Source of the DNA: GCA-2683825 sp965662355 | Lineage (GTDB): Bacteria > Planctomycetota > UBA1135 > GCA-002686595 | DNA: 64,000 nt | NCBI GenBank assembly: GCA_965662355.1 | Contig: CBFIHP010000004.1 | Coordinates: forward strand, 248,001-312,000 | Direction of reading: 5' to 3' | Shown: one piece after another, positions 52,530 through 62,223 of the stretch | Position numbering within the stretch: position 1 is the stretch's first letter | Layout: every line of letters begins with the position of its first letter | Notes under the pieces: model-generated | What the model saw: only the letters and a program-made list of their open reading frames with translations | Database searches by the model: none | What the model was told of the DNA's origin: nothing | Made by a program: the position numbers and the translations under genes

Positions 52530-55500
52530 ATGAGAACCACAGATCGAACGATCCTCGCCCTTTCCCTGGTCACGCTTTTTCTCGCCCTTGGATGTAGCGG
52601 CGGTGGCGCGAGCAGCGTCGACTCCCCCACGGGACCGGACGGTGAGTCCCTTCCCTTCCTGCCCGACAACAGCGAGGGAGGGGCGACCACGGCCCTGCGG
52701 CTGGTCGAGACGTCCTGGGGCCGGCTGGTCGATGTTCATGACGTCGATGCGAGCGGTCAGCGCAACCCCGAACCCATCTATCGCGACTTCGTCGTACGAG
52801 AGTCGTTGATCGGAGATGGGCAAAACCTCGAGCTCGAAACGAACCCGATCACACAGAAGACGCGTCTCATCGTGAAGCGAACGCGAGCCGACAACCCGCA
52901 AGCCTTCGATCGCGAACTGGACCTCGCGAGTGACCCGATGTCGCCCGTGCGGCCGCTCAACGACGATGGCAGCTCGGCCCCGCCCTTTTCCCTGGTCGCA
53001 CGGAACGCCGCGCTCGTGTTGCGCTTCAACGACGTGCTAGATGCCAGCTCTGACGTCGAGCGGAACCTCTCGGAGCTGGTTCGCATCAAGGTCGGCTATC
53101 CGCCGGAAACGCCCTTTGCTGGCCGTACCTTCTTCGATCGCAACCACGGCGCTCTCGTCCGGGGTGTCGTGCATCCGACGCGCATCATCGTCGATCTCAC
53201 CGTCTCGGAGGCGGAAGCCTCGGTCGACCCCGGTTCACTGGCACTGAACCCGACTGGACTGCCGCCCAGCCTACCCAATGCTCCGGCCCCGAACGTGTCG
53301 ATTCGAATCCCGACCGAAGTCGCCATGGGGATGGGACAGTTCCACGTGTTGCGCGCGCTCTCGGGCGCTCCCATAGGAACCGAGCCTACCGAACCCAGCG
53401 ACCGGATCGGGGCCACGCGCGATCTCGTGCGCGCCTTCCGTTCGGGTAACGATGATGACGTGAACCGCGGCGTGATGTCGGACTTCGCTCTACCCGAGGT
53501 CGTGGGAACCTGGCCCATGCGGATCATGGGCGCCGCGGACGACCCGGGCGGTAGTGCGGGGTTCGATTTCATCCTCGACATGCGTTTCGATACGGTCTGC
53601 CAGCGAGCTCCTTCGGAAGGGGACATCCTGCAGATCAACTCGGGGCGCTTGCTGGAGGTGCGTCGACCGGGGCAATCTCCGGGCGCGAACGGGGCCGTCA
53701 AAGGGATCCTCGTGCGAAGCGTCACGGATCAGGTGTTGGACAACCCGTTGGCCCTGATCTCCGGGGGCGTCTATCTCTCGACGCTGGACGGCAACCTGCC
53801 CATTCCGCGGGCGTGCTGGATCGACGTGACGCCCCAGCCCAAAAACTTCCCGAGCGGCGGAGTCTCCACACAACCTCAAATCGGCGTGCGCTTCACCGAA
53901 CCGATGCGGCCCGGGTCGGTGACGCCCTTCCAGAGCTTCATGTTGATCAAGGGTAGCTCTTCGGTTCCCCCGCAACCGTCGAACATCATCGTAGGGCGCA
54001 TCGCAGCAGCCGAGGACCTGCGTTCGTTCTCTTACTCCCCGGTGTTGGAGCTGACCCACGTCCAGGGCCAGATCGAGACCTACAGCGTGCGCATCGATGG
54101 AGCCACGGACTTCGCGGGCAACCCGCTCCTGAACCGTCTGTCCTTCATCGACCTTCATGTGGATTCCGAGGCCAGCTCTCAACAGAGCGCGGGCACCGTT
54201 TTTCGCTTCAACGAGCTCGACGAGGTTGCGCCGATCGGCTTCGACGACCTGCGCGGCCAGTTCTTTCACGACTCACAGCGGGGCACCATTCGACCGCGCC
54301 CCGTCACCTTCTTCGGCAAGCCCGTGGATGACTCGAATCCTGTGCCTTCGATCATGGTGCCCTTCGCGCGGCCGATCCAGACCCCGCTATCTGCCTTCGG
54401 CAGCAAACTCCAGGCTGTTTGGCGCTATGCCGATCTCGGCTGGCAAGTCGCGGATGAAACGCGCCACAACATCGACGTCGTCGGCCTGAACTGGACTCCA
54501 CTCGATGGGCTCGTCATCTCGGACATCTTTCCCGAGTTCGAAATCGTCCTGTCCCATTCACGCCGCTTGCCGGACGAGGCTGTCGATGGCGCCAACCTCC
54601 CACGACACCCAAACTCGGGATTGGTCGGGAGCAACAACTTCTTCACCGACAACATTCTCAACGACCCGCTGTCGCCACCGAAGATCGTCCATCCCCGCTC
54701 GCTCGGCTACATCGTCGATCCCGCGAACCTCTTTCTCTCCTCCTCGGGCAAGACGTTGATGCCGTACCCGATGAATCAAGGGGCGGGATCCTTGACCTCC
54801 TTCACCTGGCGCGACACGGCCGTGCTCGCTCGCGGTGGTCCCGGCGGAAACGGCATTCCCATGAGCCGGGAAGTCGGAACGCCTCTCAGCTTGGAACCCG
54901 GTCCGGCCGGCCGCTACGCGCGAGCGAATGACGTGCCCTCCTACGGACTGCCCTTGTTGATGGAATTCCGCACGTTCCCCAACGGCGGTTCGCTGGGCTT
55001 GAACGGCTTCCGCGTGGCCCTGGCCATCAACTCTGCAGCCATACCGGCCATGCGCTCCTTCTCTACGGGCGGCACGAACACGGCCCAGCAATTGATCACG
55101 CGCCACCCCGACCTCGAGGATCGCCCCCGGGGCGGCTTCGATCCTCTCTCCACTCCCACCGGCCGTGCGACACCCGCCAATGACAACAGCCTCTACCCGG
55201 GCCAGCTCGACTTCGTCACGCGCATCAGCCGAGCCCACACCGTATGGGTCGACACGTCCTCCGCCACAGCACGCTTTTTCGAGCCCGTCGTTCAACCGCC
55301 CCGCTCGGAACAGCCCCCGGGAACCGATGTCGTCCTCGAGTACCGCGGTGCCACGGGCTTCTCCTTCGTCTCCTCCGAAGACGGCAACAGCCCCTTCAAC
55401 GCCCGCGCCCTCGACCCCTACGGTGAGATGTTCCGCGTGGACAACATGAACCGTCACCAACACGTCGGCACCATCCGCTTCGTGAACGACACCCCCACCT

Positions 55501-55631
55501 GGTCCCGCGACATCCACACCATCGACGGCGCCCGCTTCTTCCAGATCCGCATGACCTTTTTCAACAACATCGAATCCGGACAGAACCCGGAACTCCGAGC
55601 TCTCGGGTTCGCGTATCACGCACTGCGCTAG
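52530..55631 (+). CDS. Large lipoprotein with Ig-like domains, unknown function
   Basis: The ATG at 52530 gives 1033 residues with a lipoprotein-like signal (ILALSLVTLFLALGC, Cys22). An upstream ATG at 52470 is less fitting. The body is beta-rich. At least one SbsA-type Ig-like unit is seen (STQPQIGVRFTEPMRPGSVT), and an earlier NAALVLRFNDVLDASSDV looks similar. The C-terminal part (RIRFV, TIRFVNDTPTWSRDI, FFQIRMTFFNNIESG) also looks beta-sandwich-like. There are no haem motifs. Pairing with the 11-haem lipoprotein suggests a surface partner or scaffold. Confidence 0.8.
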   Translation: MRTTDRTILALSLVTLFLALGCSGGGASSVDSPTGPDGESLPFLPDNSEGGATTALRLVETSWGRLVDVHDVDASGQRNPEPIYRDFVVRESLIGDGQNLELETNPITQKTRLIVKRTRADNPQAFDRELDLASDPMSPVRPLNDDGSSAPPFSLVARNAALVLRFNDVLDASSDVERNLSELVRIKVGYPPETPFAGRTFFDRNHGALVRGVVHPTRIIVDLTVSEAEASVDPGSLALNPTGLPPSLPNAPAPNVSIRIPTEVAMGMGQFHVLRALSGAPIGTEPTEPSDRIGATRDLVRAFRSGNDDDVNRGVMSDFALPEVVGTWPMRIMGAADDPGGSAGFDFILDMRFDTVCQRAPSEGDILQINSGRLLEVRRPGQSPGANGAVKGILVRSVTDQVLDNPLALISGGVYLSTLDGNLPIPRACWIDVTPQPKNFPSGGVSTQPQIGVRFTEPMRPGSVTPFQSFMLIKGSSSVPPQPSNIIVGRIAAAEDLRSFSYSPVLELTHVQGQIETYSVRIDGATDFAGNPLLNRLSFIDLHVDSEASSQQSAGTVFRFNELDEVAPIGFDDLRGQFFHDSQRGTIRPRPVTFFGKPVDDSNPVPSIMVPFARPIQTPLSAFGSKLQAVWRYADLGWQVADETRHNIDVVGLNWTPLDGLVISDIFPEFEIVLSHSRRLPDEAVDGANLPRHPNSGLVGSNNFFTDNILNDPLSPPKIVHPRSLGYIVDPANLFLSSSGKTLMPYPMNQGAGSLTSFTWRDTAVLARGGPGGNGIPMSREVGTPLSLEPGPAGRYARANDVPSYGLPLLMEFRTFPNGGSLGLNGFRVALAINSAAIPAMRSFSTGGTNTAQQLITRHPDLEDRPRGGFDPLSTPTGRATPANDNSLYPGQLDFVTRISRAHTVWVDTSSATARFFEPVVQPPRSEQPPGTDVVLEYRGATGFSFVSSEDGNSPFNARALDPYGEMFRVDNMNRHQHVGTIRFVNDTPTWSRDIHTIDGARFFQIRMTFFNNIESGQNPELRALGFAYHALR

Positions 55632-57088
55632 CGGACGAACATCTGGATCAGAAGCGCAACGCCAAAGCCCGTGCCACGTTCGTCCGTGGTGGCGGGACCG
55701 GCGAGGTCGATGTGGAGCCAGGGGCCGGTGTAATCACCCAGGCTTTCGGCGATGAACTGGGCGGCGCATGAGGATTGGGCGTTCATGCGGTCCTTGACCG
55801 AGTTCTTGAGGTCGGCGACCTTGCTTTCGAACTCCTTGCGATAGAACTCCGGGACGTAGGGAAGCGGGTGGACCAGGTCGCCCGAGAGGCGACCGGCCTG
55901 GATGGCGCGCTGTTCGATCTCGTCTTCGTTGGCGACGATGCCGGCGTGACGGCGACCGGTGGCGACGAGCTGGGCACCGGTCAACGTGGCCAGATCGACG
56001 ATCACATCGGGCGTAAGGTGTGCGGCGGCATGGGCCACGCCGTCGGCGAGAACCAGACGACCTTCGGCGTCGGTGTTGTTCACCTCGATCGTCTTGCCGG
56101 AGTAGAGCTTGATGATGTCGTCGGGACGAACGGCTTCGGGACCGACCGCGTTTTCGGCGAGACAGAGAAGCGCGTGAAGCCTTTGACCGTAGCCCGCCCG
56201 GACCGCGGCGAAGAAGGCGCCCGCCACCGCGGCCGAGCCCCCCATGTCGGCCTTCATGCCGGGCATGTGCTCCTTGCCCTTGATACTGAGTCCGCCGGTG
56301 TCATAGACGATGCCCTTGCCGACCCAGCAGATCGTTTCGGTGGCGCCCTCGGGTTCGTGACTGAGGATAGCGAGCGCGGGCGGGTGGATGGCCGTCTTGC
56401 CGACGTTCCACAACCCCCCATAGCCCTTCTGTTCGAGCTCGTCTCCGCGCAGGATCTCGAGCTTCACGCCGGTGTCCTTGGCCAGAGCGCGCAACCTGTC
56501 GAGATAGGCGTCGGTGTGGAGCTCCGAGGTCGGCATGTCGACCAGACTCGCGGCCCAGCGGATGCCCTCGGCCGTGGCGGAGATCTGTTCGTGATCGAAG
56601 CTGGATGAATCCGGCGCGAGAAAGGCGACCGCAACGTCCTTCTTCGTGGATCCCGCGGCATCGTCCGCACCTTCGCTCTTGCGCGCGTAGAGCGGCAAGG
56701 CGCGAGCTACGGCACAGCCTGTCGCGAAGGCGTGTTCGGCTTTCCCGAGCACGAGGAGGATCGCGGTGCGATCCGTACGACCGAGCGTCTTGGGTACGAG
56801 CTGCGCGATCGCGTGGGGTTGGGCCGGGCTGTTGTGTCGCGAACAGACCTCTGGGAGCGCACAGGCAACCAGGCGCTTCGGGGCACCACCCTCGATGAAG
56901 GTTTCGGTACTCGCGCCGGTATCGCCAGGCTCGAGCCGCGCGAGCATCGCTTCCCAGACAGCTTCGGCCCCCTTGGGGAGAAGCGCCCGGACATCCTGGG
57001 CGCCAAGGCGTTCCTTCAGGCCGCAGACGACGAGCGTCTCGGCGTTCTGCAGGGCAGAATTCGGATCCGTGTAACTCAGGTTCGACAT
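55628..57088 (-). CDS. M17 leucyl-aminopeptidase family protein (NPEPL1-like)
   Basis: The 486-residue protein has the M17 catalytic domain: VGKGIVYDTGGLSIKGKEHMPGM (in two blocks; Lys and Asp metal ligands), KADMGGSAAVAGAFFAA and the signature NNTDAEGRLVLADG. The phrase GIVYDTGGLSIKGK is closer to the NPEPL1 branch than to E. coli PepA (GLTFDSGGISLK). It is a cytoplasmic two-metal aminopeptidase. Its last bases overlap the stop of the convergent lipoprotein gene by four bases. Confidence 0.93.
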   Translation of the reverse strand: MSNLSYTDPNSALQNAETLVVCGLKERLGAQDVRALLPKGAEAVWEAMLARLEPGDTGASTETFIEGGAPKRLVACALPEVCSRHNSPAQPHAIAQLVPKTLGRTDRTAILLVLGKAEHAFATGCAVARALPLYARKSEGADDAAGSTKKDVAVAFLAPDSSSFDHEQISATAEGIRWAASLVDMPTSELHTDAYLDRLRALAKDTGVKLEILRGDELEQKGYGGLWNVGKTAIHPPALAILSHEPEGATETICWVGKGIVYDTGGLSIKGKEHMPGMKADMGGSAAVAGAFFAAVRAGYGQRLHALLCLAENAVGPEAVRPDDIIKLYSGKTIEVNNTDAEGRLVLADGVAHAAAHLTPDVIVDLATLTGAQLVATGRRHAGIVANEDEIEQRAIQAGRLSGDLVHPLPYVPEFYRKEFESKVADLKNSVKDRMNAQSSCAAQFIAESLGDYTGPWLHIDLAGPATTDERGTGFGVALLIQMFVR

Positions 57089-57499
57089 GGGCTCTGGCTC
57101 GTGTGTGGCGCCACAGCATACGAGCCCCGCCCGGCTTGTCGACTACCGCAGGTCCAGGATGACCTCGGGTTGGAGCTTCGTCCGCGTATCGATCTCGATC
57201 GTGCTCTCGGCGCGAAGCCCACGGTGATCGACATCGTTTTCCTGCCAGAAAACGAAAGTGACACCGAGACTCCTGCCGTTGCGAGCAACAATTTCATCAA
57301 TCGAACCTCCCGTTCCATCCTGGAGACACCGCCCTTCTGGAGGGGACTTCGGGGAAGCGGAAGAAATTGAATCCCTCGACACGGAAGGGCTTCGTACGCG
57401 TCTGGTACGGAGAGGCCGACGCGCGACCTCCTCGCCGGGAGAAAGTGCCGATCCCTGATAGAATGCCGCCGACTCTTTCCCCGAAACCGATTTCGTTCC
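57089..57499. other. Gap between aminopeptidase and DPP-IV genes
   Basis: The region is 411 bases long. Apart from a small minus-strand frame (57143-57382, listed separately) I see no gene or strong structure. It carries the promoters of the divergent aminopeptidase and DPP-IV genes. Confidence 0.45.
57143..57382 (-). CDS. Possible small protein upstream of the aminopeptidase gene
   Basis: The 79-residue frame ends 54 bases before the aminopeptidase start. Its second half has GC-rich third positions and a protein-like translation (GVTFVFWQENDVDHRG, ESTIEIDTRTKLQPEVILDL). The first half is less convincing. It could be a small gene cotranscribed with the aminopeptidase, or a fragment. No family is recognised. 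Confidence 0.3.
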   Translation of the reverse strand: MSRDSISSASPKSPPEGRCLQDGTGGSIDEIVARNGRSLGVTFVFWQENDVDHRGLRAESTIEIDTRTKLQPEVILDLR

Positions 57500-59722
57500 A
57501 TGCGCCTTCCCCTACTCGCGACGCTGGTTGCCTTTTCCGCCCCGCTTCTGGCCCAAGAGACCGCGCCGAAGCTCTTGAAACTGGAAGACACGAACCGCGG
57601 CGGCGTCAGCTTTCGAGGCAAGACGCCCCCGTGGAAGTGGGCCCCCGACGGCGAGCATCTGATCGAAGGCAAGGGCAAAGACAAGCACTGGGTCGACGCG
57701 AAGACGCTGAAGCGCCTCGACAAGGCGCCCGAAACGAGCACGTCCGACAAGGTGACGGAGGACGAGCTGATCGCGGCTTTCGGAAAGCTGAAAGGCATCG
57801 ACGAGGAGCGCGCCAAGGCCATCGCTGACGGCGAAAGCTCGAAGAGCGAAGACGGCTCGCTGCACGTGTACCAGGAGGAGGGCGAATTGTTCGTCTTCGA
57901 ACAGGGCAAGGGCGCGCGAAAGCTAGAGACCGAAGGCAAGGTCGAACTGCCGGATCTCAGCCCGGACAGCAGCCGCGTAGGCTACGTCGTCGCGAACAAC
58001 CTCTACGTAATCGATCTCGCCTCGGGGAAGATGCGCGCCTTGACCAACGACGGCGGCGTAAACGTCTTCAACGGCAAGCTGGACTGGGTCTACCAGGAAG
58101 AGATCTACGGTCGCAACAAGTTCAAGGGCTTCTGGTGGAGCCCGGACAGCGAGAGCATCGCCTTTCTACGCCTGGATGAAAGCGACGTCGACATCTTCAC
58201 GGTCGTCGACCACGTCGAAAAGGACCACTTCCGTTCGCTGTCGGAACTGACGAAGTACCCCAAGGCAGGTGACACGAATCCGACGGTCGCCATCGCGGTC
58301 GCCGATGTTTCCAACGGCGCGATCGATTGGATCGACATGCGCCGCTACAAGGACGTCGAACCCCTGGTCGTGCGCCTGGGCTGGACACCTGACAGCCAAA
58401 GGGTCCTGTACATGGTCCAGGATCGCATCCAGACCTGGTTGGACTTGAACCTGTACGACCGGCACAAGAAGAACACGCGCACGTTGATCCAGGAAACGTC
58501 CGACTCGTGGACCTACCGTCTTCCGGAACCGCGGTGGCTCGAAGACGGGACGTTCCTGTGGAGCTCGGATCGCACCGGCTATCGACACGTTTACCACTAC
58601 CAGCCCTCTGGCGATCTGGTGCGCGCCATCACCCAGGGAAACTGGCAGATCACGGGTATCGAGTGGGTCGATGAGAAGCGCGGACTCCTGGCTTTCTCGG
58701 GCACCAAGGACGGCGCCATCAACCGCAATGTCTACGTGATCGGCCTGGACGGCAAGGGGCTGACCCGCATCACTCCGGGCGATGGGCAGCACACGGTCAG
58801 CTACAACGCTTCCAAGACCTTGGCACTGGATACGTACTCCAACCTGCGCCAGCCACCGATCGTGCAGCTGTGCGATCTCTCGGGCAACGTCATCAAGGAG
58901 CTGGCGCGCACGCAGGTGCCGACGCTCGAGGAGTACCAGACCAGCAGCTGGGAACTCTCGGAGATCAAGGCTCGGGACGGCTACGCCCTGGACGTCGCGG
59001 TTCTGAAGCCCACCAACTTCGACAAACGCAAGAGCTACCCCGTCTGGTTGAACACCTACTCCGGCCCGAACGCCCCGACCATCCGCAATCGCTGGAGCCC
59101 GAGCACGTGGCTCCAGTACCTCGCACAGAACGGGGTGATCATCCTCAACTGCAACGTGCGCAGCGCCAGTGGAAAAGGCCTCGTGGCGACCTCGACGTGC
59201 TACAAGCGATTGGGAGCCCAAGAACTCCTGGACCTGCAGGACGCTGTGAACTGGCTGACGCAAAACAGCTGGGCGGACGCGAAACGCGTCGGCATCTCCG
59301 GCTATAGCTACGGCGGTTTCATGACCGCCTACGCACTGACCCACAGCGAGGACTTCCGCCTCGGTGTCGCCGGCGGTGGCGTGTACGACTGGGGCATGTA
59401 CGACTCGATCTACACCGAGCGGTACATGAGCACGCCCCAGAAGAACAAGGACGGCTACGCCGAAACCTCTGTGATCGGGGCCGCCTCCAATCTGTCCGGG
59501 CACTTGATCATCACGCACGGCACGAAGGACGACAACGTCCACGTCCAAAACGCCATGCAGCTGGCCTATGCGCTGCAAAAGGCAGACAAGGACTTCGAGA
59601 TGATGTTCTACCCCGAAAGCCGCCACGGCATCCGTGACAAGGACCAACGCAAGTTCGACCGGCGCCTGACGTGGAAGGCCATCAAGAACCACCTGCTTGG
59701 AAACGAGTCGACGGCTCCGTAG
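57500..59722 (+). CDS. Secreted dipeptidyl-peptidase IV-type S9 peptidase
   Basis: The 740-residue protein has a signal peptide (LLATLVAFSAPLLAQ), a beta-propeller DPP-IV N-terminal domain (about 80-490; DWVYQEEIYGR carries the Glu pair that binds the substrate amino end) and an alpha/beta hydrolase domain. The catalytic triad is Ser603 in GYSYGGF, Asp677 in HGTKDDNVH and His709 in SRHGIRD. It removes X-Pro or X-Ala dipeptides in the periplasm or outside. The adjacent M17 aminopeptidase could complete peptide breakdown in the cytoplasm. Confidence 0.96.
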   Translation: MRLPLLATLVAFSAPLLAQETAPKLLKLEDTNRGGVSFRGKTPPWKWAPDGEHLIEGKGKDKHWVDAKTLKRLDKAPETSTSDKVTEDELIAAFGKLKGIDEERAKAIADGESSKSEDGSLHVYQEEGELFVFEQGKGARKLETEGKVELPDLSPDSSRVGYVVANNLYVIDLASGKMRALTNDGGVNVFNGKLDWVYQEEIYGRNKFKGFWWSPDSESIAFLRLDESDVDIFTVVDHVEKDHFRSLSELTKYPKAGDTNPTVAIAVADVSNGAIDWIDMRRYKDVEPLVVRLGWTPDSQRVLYMVQDRIQTWLDLNLYDRHKKNTRTLIQETSDSWTYRLPEPRWLEDGTFLWSSDRTGYRHVYHYQPSGDLVRAITQGNWQITGIEWVDEKRGLLAFSGTKDGAINRNVYVIGLDGKGLTRITPGDGQHTVSYNASKTLALDTYSNLRQPPIVQLCDLSGNVIKELARTQVPTLEEYQTSSWELSEIKARDGYALDVAVLKPTNFDKRKSYPVWLNTYSGPNAPTIRNRWSPSTWLQYLAQNGVIILNCNVRSASGKGLVATSTCYKRLGAQELLDLQDAVNWLTQNSWADAKRVGISGYSYGGFMTAYALTHSEDFRLGVAGGGVYDWGMYDSIYTERYMSTPQKNKDGYAETSVIGAASNLSGHLIITHGTKDDNVHVQNAMQLAYALQKADKDFEMMFYPESRHGIRDKDQRKFDRRLTWKAIKNHLLGNESTAP

Positions 59723-59742
59723 ATGGAAATCCCTCCAGCGCT

Positions 59743-59895
59743 AGCTTCCTGAAGTACGTGCAACGCATCCGGGAACGCACGAGGCGAGTCGTTCTCTGCA
59801 TTCTGCCGGCAGATCTCGAGTGGACGTATGCCACGGGCAAGTTCACGGCGCTCTATGGGCTGACCGAGGAGGAGGTCCGAGCCCGTACCCTCTGA
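59743..59895 (+). pseudogene. DinB-like gene remnant with internal deletion
   Basis: Just after the DPP-IV stop, a frame reads FLKYVQRIRERTRRVV and LEWTYATGKFTALYGLTEEE before a stop at 59893-59895. The first part matches the start of DinB-family proteins of the YVQRIRERT ... PGKF type. The LYGLTEEEVRA ending matches their C-terminus, so about 100 middle residues seem to be missing. There is no own start codon. It is probably a decaying remnant. Confidence 0.42.
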
Positions 59896-59897
59896 TG

Positions 59898-60545
59898 TTA
59901 GAAGTTCACCTCGGCCTGGGGCCAAGCCGTGGGAATGTGGCAGCGCTGGCAGTCGTTCACCCAGCCCAGGCCCACATGGTTCGTCGTGCGGGCCAGGTCC
60001 GCCTGGTGGCAAGTCTCGCAGTCCGTATCGGTAGGCACGAAAATGCCGATCTCTGCGCCGACATGGCACTGCCGGCAATCCAGGGCCGCGTGCACGCCGA
60101 TCAGCGGGAAGCGGGTTTTGTGGTGGAGCTCGATTCCACCCGAGGGGCGCCATGTGGTCTCGTTGTGGCAGCTCGTGCAGTCGTTATCGAGCTTGCCCAG
60201 GTGAATGTCTTCGTGGCATCCGGCACAGCCCTGCGCCGCGAACACCGCCACCGGGCCGCGATCGTTGTGACAACGGAGGCACTGGGCTTCCGTGTGCGCG
60301 CCCTTCAAGGCCACGCCCGTCAGCACTCCATGTTGGAATTCGAAGTTGTCGCGCAGCGTGTTCCAGCCGTCTCCGAGGTGACACTGAGAGCACTCGTTCG
60401 GAAAGGTGTCGTGGGGTAACACCGGTCCCAGGCCCGACCACCAGCGGTGGCGCTGTCCACGTCCCGGGCCGGTCAGCGAGCAGGCGGCGACCAGAACCGC
60501 AAAAACCAGGGCGATAGCCGGAGCATTGAATCGTCGGTGGCGCAT
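59898..60545 (-). CDS. Heptahaem c-type cytochrome lipoprotein
   Basis: The ATG at 60545 yields 215 residues with a lipoprotein signal ending VAAC (Cys22). Seven haem sites follow: CSQCH, CLRCH, CAGCH, CTSCH, CRQCH, CETCH and CQRCH. Modules of the type FxLxGxHxxLxCxxCH (RFPLIGVHAALDCRQCH) match those in the large cytochrome of the same operon. It starts seven bases after the barrel-gene stop. Lipid anchoring and position suggest the outward- or periplasm-facing wire of a porin-cytochrome complex. Confidence 0.92.
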   Translation of the reverse strand: MRHRRFNAPAIALVFAVLVAACSLTGPGRGQRHRWWSGLGPVLPHDTFPNECSQCHLGDGWNTLRDNFEFQHGVLTGVALKGAHTEAQCLRCHNDRGPVAVFAAQGCAGCHEDIHLGKLDNDCTSCHNETTWRPSGGIELHHKTRFPLIGVHAALDCRQCHVGAEIGIFVPTDTDCETCHQADLARTTNHVGLGWVNDCQRCHIPTAWPQAEVNF

Positions 60546-60552
60546 GGTGTCT

Positions 60553-62211
60553 CTAGAAGCCTTTCTCCAGCGCAATGCCCACGGTCCAAGCGCCTTCCTC
60601 GTCGAAGACGTGACCCTGGGCGTAGGCCGAGAGGGACCATCCGCTCTGGAAGTAATGGTCGCGAGCTATACGGATACGATGCTGGATGATGTCATCGAAG
60701 TCGAAGCCCTGGAGGTGATTGTCGAAGGCTTCATACGTCAGACTCCAACGGCCGCGTTGGGTCGTCTTGCCGAGGGAGAGGCGTAGGCCTTTCGTATCGG
60801 TGAACTCCCCCATCGTGCCAAAGAGCGCAACGTCGGTGTAGGCCTCGTCGAACAGGAAGTCCTCGAGGCTGACGGCAAGCTCGCCATCGAAGCCCTGCTC
60901 GTCCTCGTCGTCCCAGAGCCCGAGGTCGCAGGACAGGCGCACTTCGTCTCCGAAGTCCTGCCACCCTTCGATACCGATGCGATCATAGCGGTCGTTGATC
61001 AGATCCGCGGGATCCGACGGCTGGACGAACTCGAAACGATCGATGTCGGCGAACCGCAGCCGCTCGAAAGATAGATCGAGCCCGGCGCCACTCTTCCAGG
61101 TCCGTCGCGTCGAGAGGATGCCCTGTGTCAGCTCGAAGCCCGGGCCCTTCAGGTCCCCAGCGGTGTAGTAGTCGACCCAGGCGCTGCCGTAGATGCTCCA
61201 CCCCTCGGCCGGGTCGTATTGAATCTTGCCGATGAGGAGGTCCCGATCGGCGTCTCCATGGTGAAAGCTCTTTTGAACTCCCGCCGTCGCGCGCAGCCGT
61301 TCCTCCGCATCGACGACCCATTCATAGAAGCTGGCAAACTGGAAGTCCTCGAGCGTCGCGTAGTCGGTGTTCAACTCGGGCAGGAAGCCCATGCTGGCGC
61401 CGTAGCGGTCGTGGTTCTCCGTGCTACGGATCCACTCGACTCCGTCGAGGACGCCGAATTCCGGCATACCCGATTGAAGGAAGCGACCGCCCTCGATGAA
61501 GTCCCGCTCGAAGCGGTGTCCGCCCCAACGATAGGAGAGACGATCCAGACGTACGTCGACTTCGTTCTCGTCTTGTTTGTCTGGAATATCGGCGTGCCGC
61601 AGATTCAGCTCGCCATCGAAGTTCAACGAGCCGCCATGGCCCCACGGGTTCGAATACTCGAGATCCGTTCCCAGGCGGTGAAAATAATCGCCGCGGTCGT
61701 CGATCGTGGTCCAGGTCTGGTGCGAGTACTCATAGACGCGCCCCCGCAAGACCGACAGGCGCTCGGAGGGTTTGACCGAACCGACCTGGGCAAGCAACGG
61801 CTTGTCCTTGGAGTAGTCGTCGTCCTTGTTCTCCCACGGCGGGTGCTCGGGCGCCTTCGCCGGTGCCTTCTTCTGCGGTTTCTGGGACTTCGCCTCGAGG
61901 CGCACGCGCGGGATCATGACCTCGCCGCGCGTGCCCAAGGCCGGCTTCGTCAGGGAATTCAGGACCTGGACCCGGGCGCTGCGTTCCGCCACTTCACTTA
62001 CCTTGCCGCGCACAGCACCACCGGAGCGGGGCCGTAGAATGACGCGATCACCGACCTGCACGTGATCGCGCTCGCCTCGGTCGATGATGACATCGCCGCT
62101 CGTCTCGACCGAGATGACACGCAGGGAAACACGTTCGGTGTCCTGCGTCTGGCTCGCAAGGCTCGGTGCGATCCCGAAGAGCCAGACCAATAGAAGCGCG
62201 ACGCTTTTCAA
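60553..62211 (-). CDS. Outer-membrane beta-barrel of cytochrome operon
   Basis: The 552-residue protein has a signal peptide (SVALLLVWLFGIAPSLAS). About 75 residues then resemble a FlgT-C-type small beta domain (VIIDRGERDHVQVGDRVIL). A Lys/Pro-rich linker (QKPQKKAPAKAPEHPP) leads into roughly 400 residues of alternating amphipathic strands with acidic loops, ending in the outer-membrane signal-like WTVGIALEKGF. No haem motifs are present. It lies between two multihaem cytochrome genes with gaps of 12 and 7 bases, the arrangement of porin-cytochrome conduits (MtrB/OmbB-like role, inferred). Confidence 0.85.
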   Translation of the reverse strand: MKSVALLLVWLFGIAPSLASQTQDTERVSLRVISVETSGDVIIDRGERDHVQVGDRVILRPRSGGAVRGKVSEVAERSARVQVLNSLTKPALGTRGEVMIPRVRLEAKSQKPQKKAPAKAPEHPPWENKDDDYSKDKPLLAQVGSVKPSERLSVLRGRVYEYSHQTWTTIDDRGDYFHRLGTDLEYSNPWGHGGSLNFDGELNLRHADIPDKQDENEVDVRLDRLSYRWGGHRFERDFIEGGRFLQSGMPEFGVLDGVEWIRSTENHDRYGASMGFLPELNTDYATLEDFQFASFYEWVVDAEERLRATAGVQKSFHHGDADRDLLIGKIQYDPAEGWSIYGSAWVDYYTAGDLKGPGFELTQGILSTRRTWKSGAGLDLSFERLRFADIDRFEFVQPSDPADLINDRYDRIGIEGWQDFGDEVRLSCDLGLWDDEDEQGFDGELAVSLEDFLFDEAYTDVALFGTMGEFTDTKGLRLSLGKTTQRGRWSLTYEAFDNHLQGFDFDDIIQHRIRIARDHYFQSGWSLSAYAQGHVFDEEGAWTVGIALEKGF

Positions 62212-62223
62212 TTTCCCTTCCCG

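Noticed and set aside
58166..59692. Minus-strand open frame of 508 codons
   Set aside because: It is antisense to the DPP-IV peptidase, which has an intact catalytic triad.
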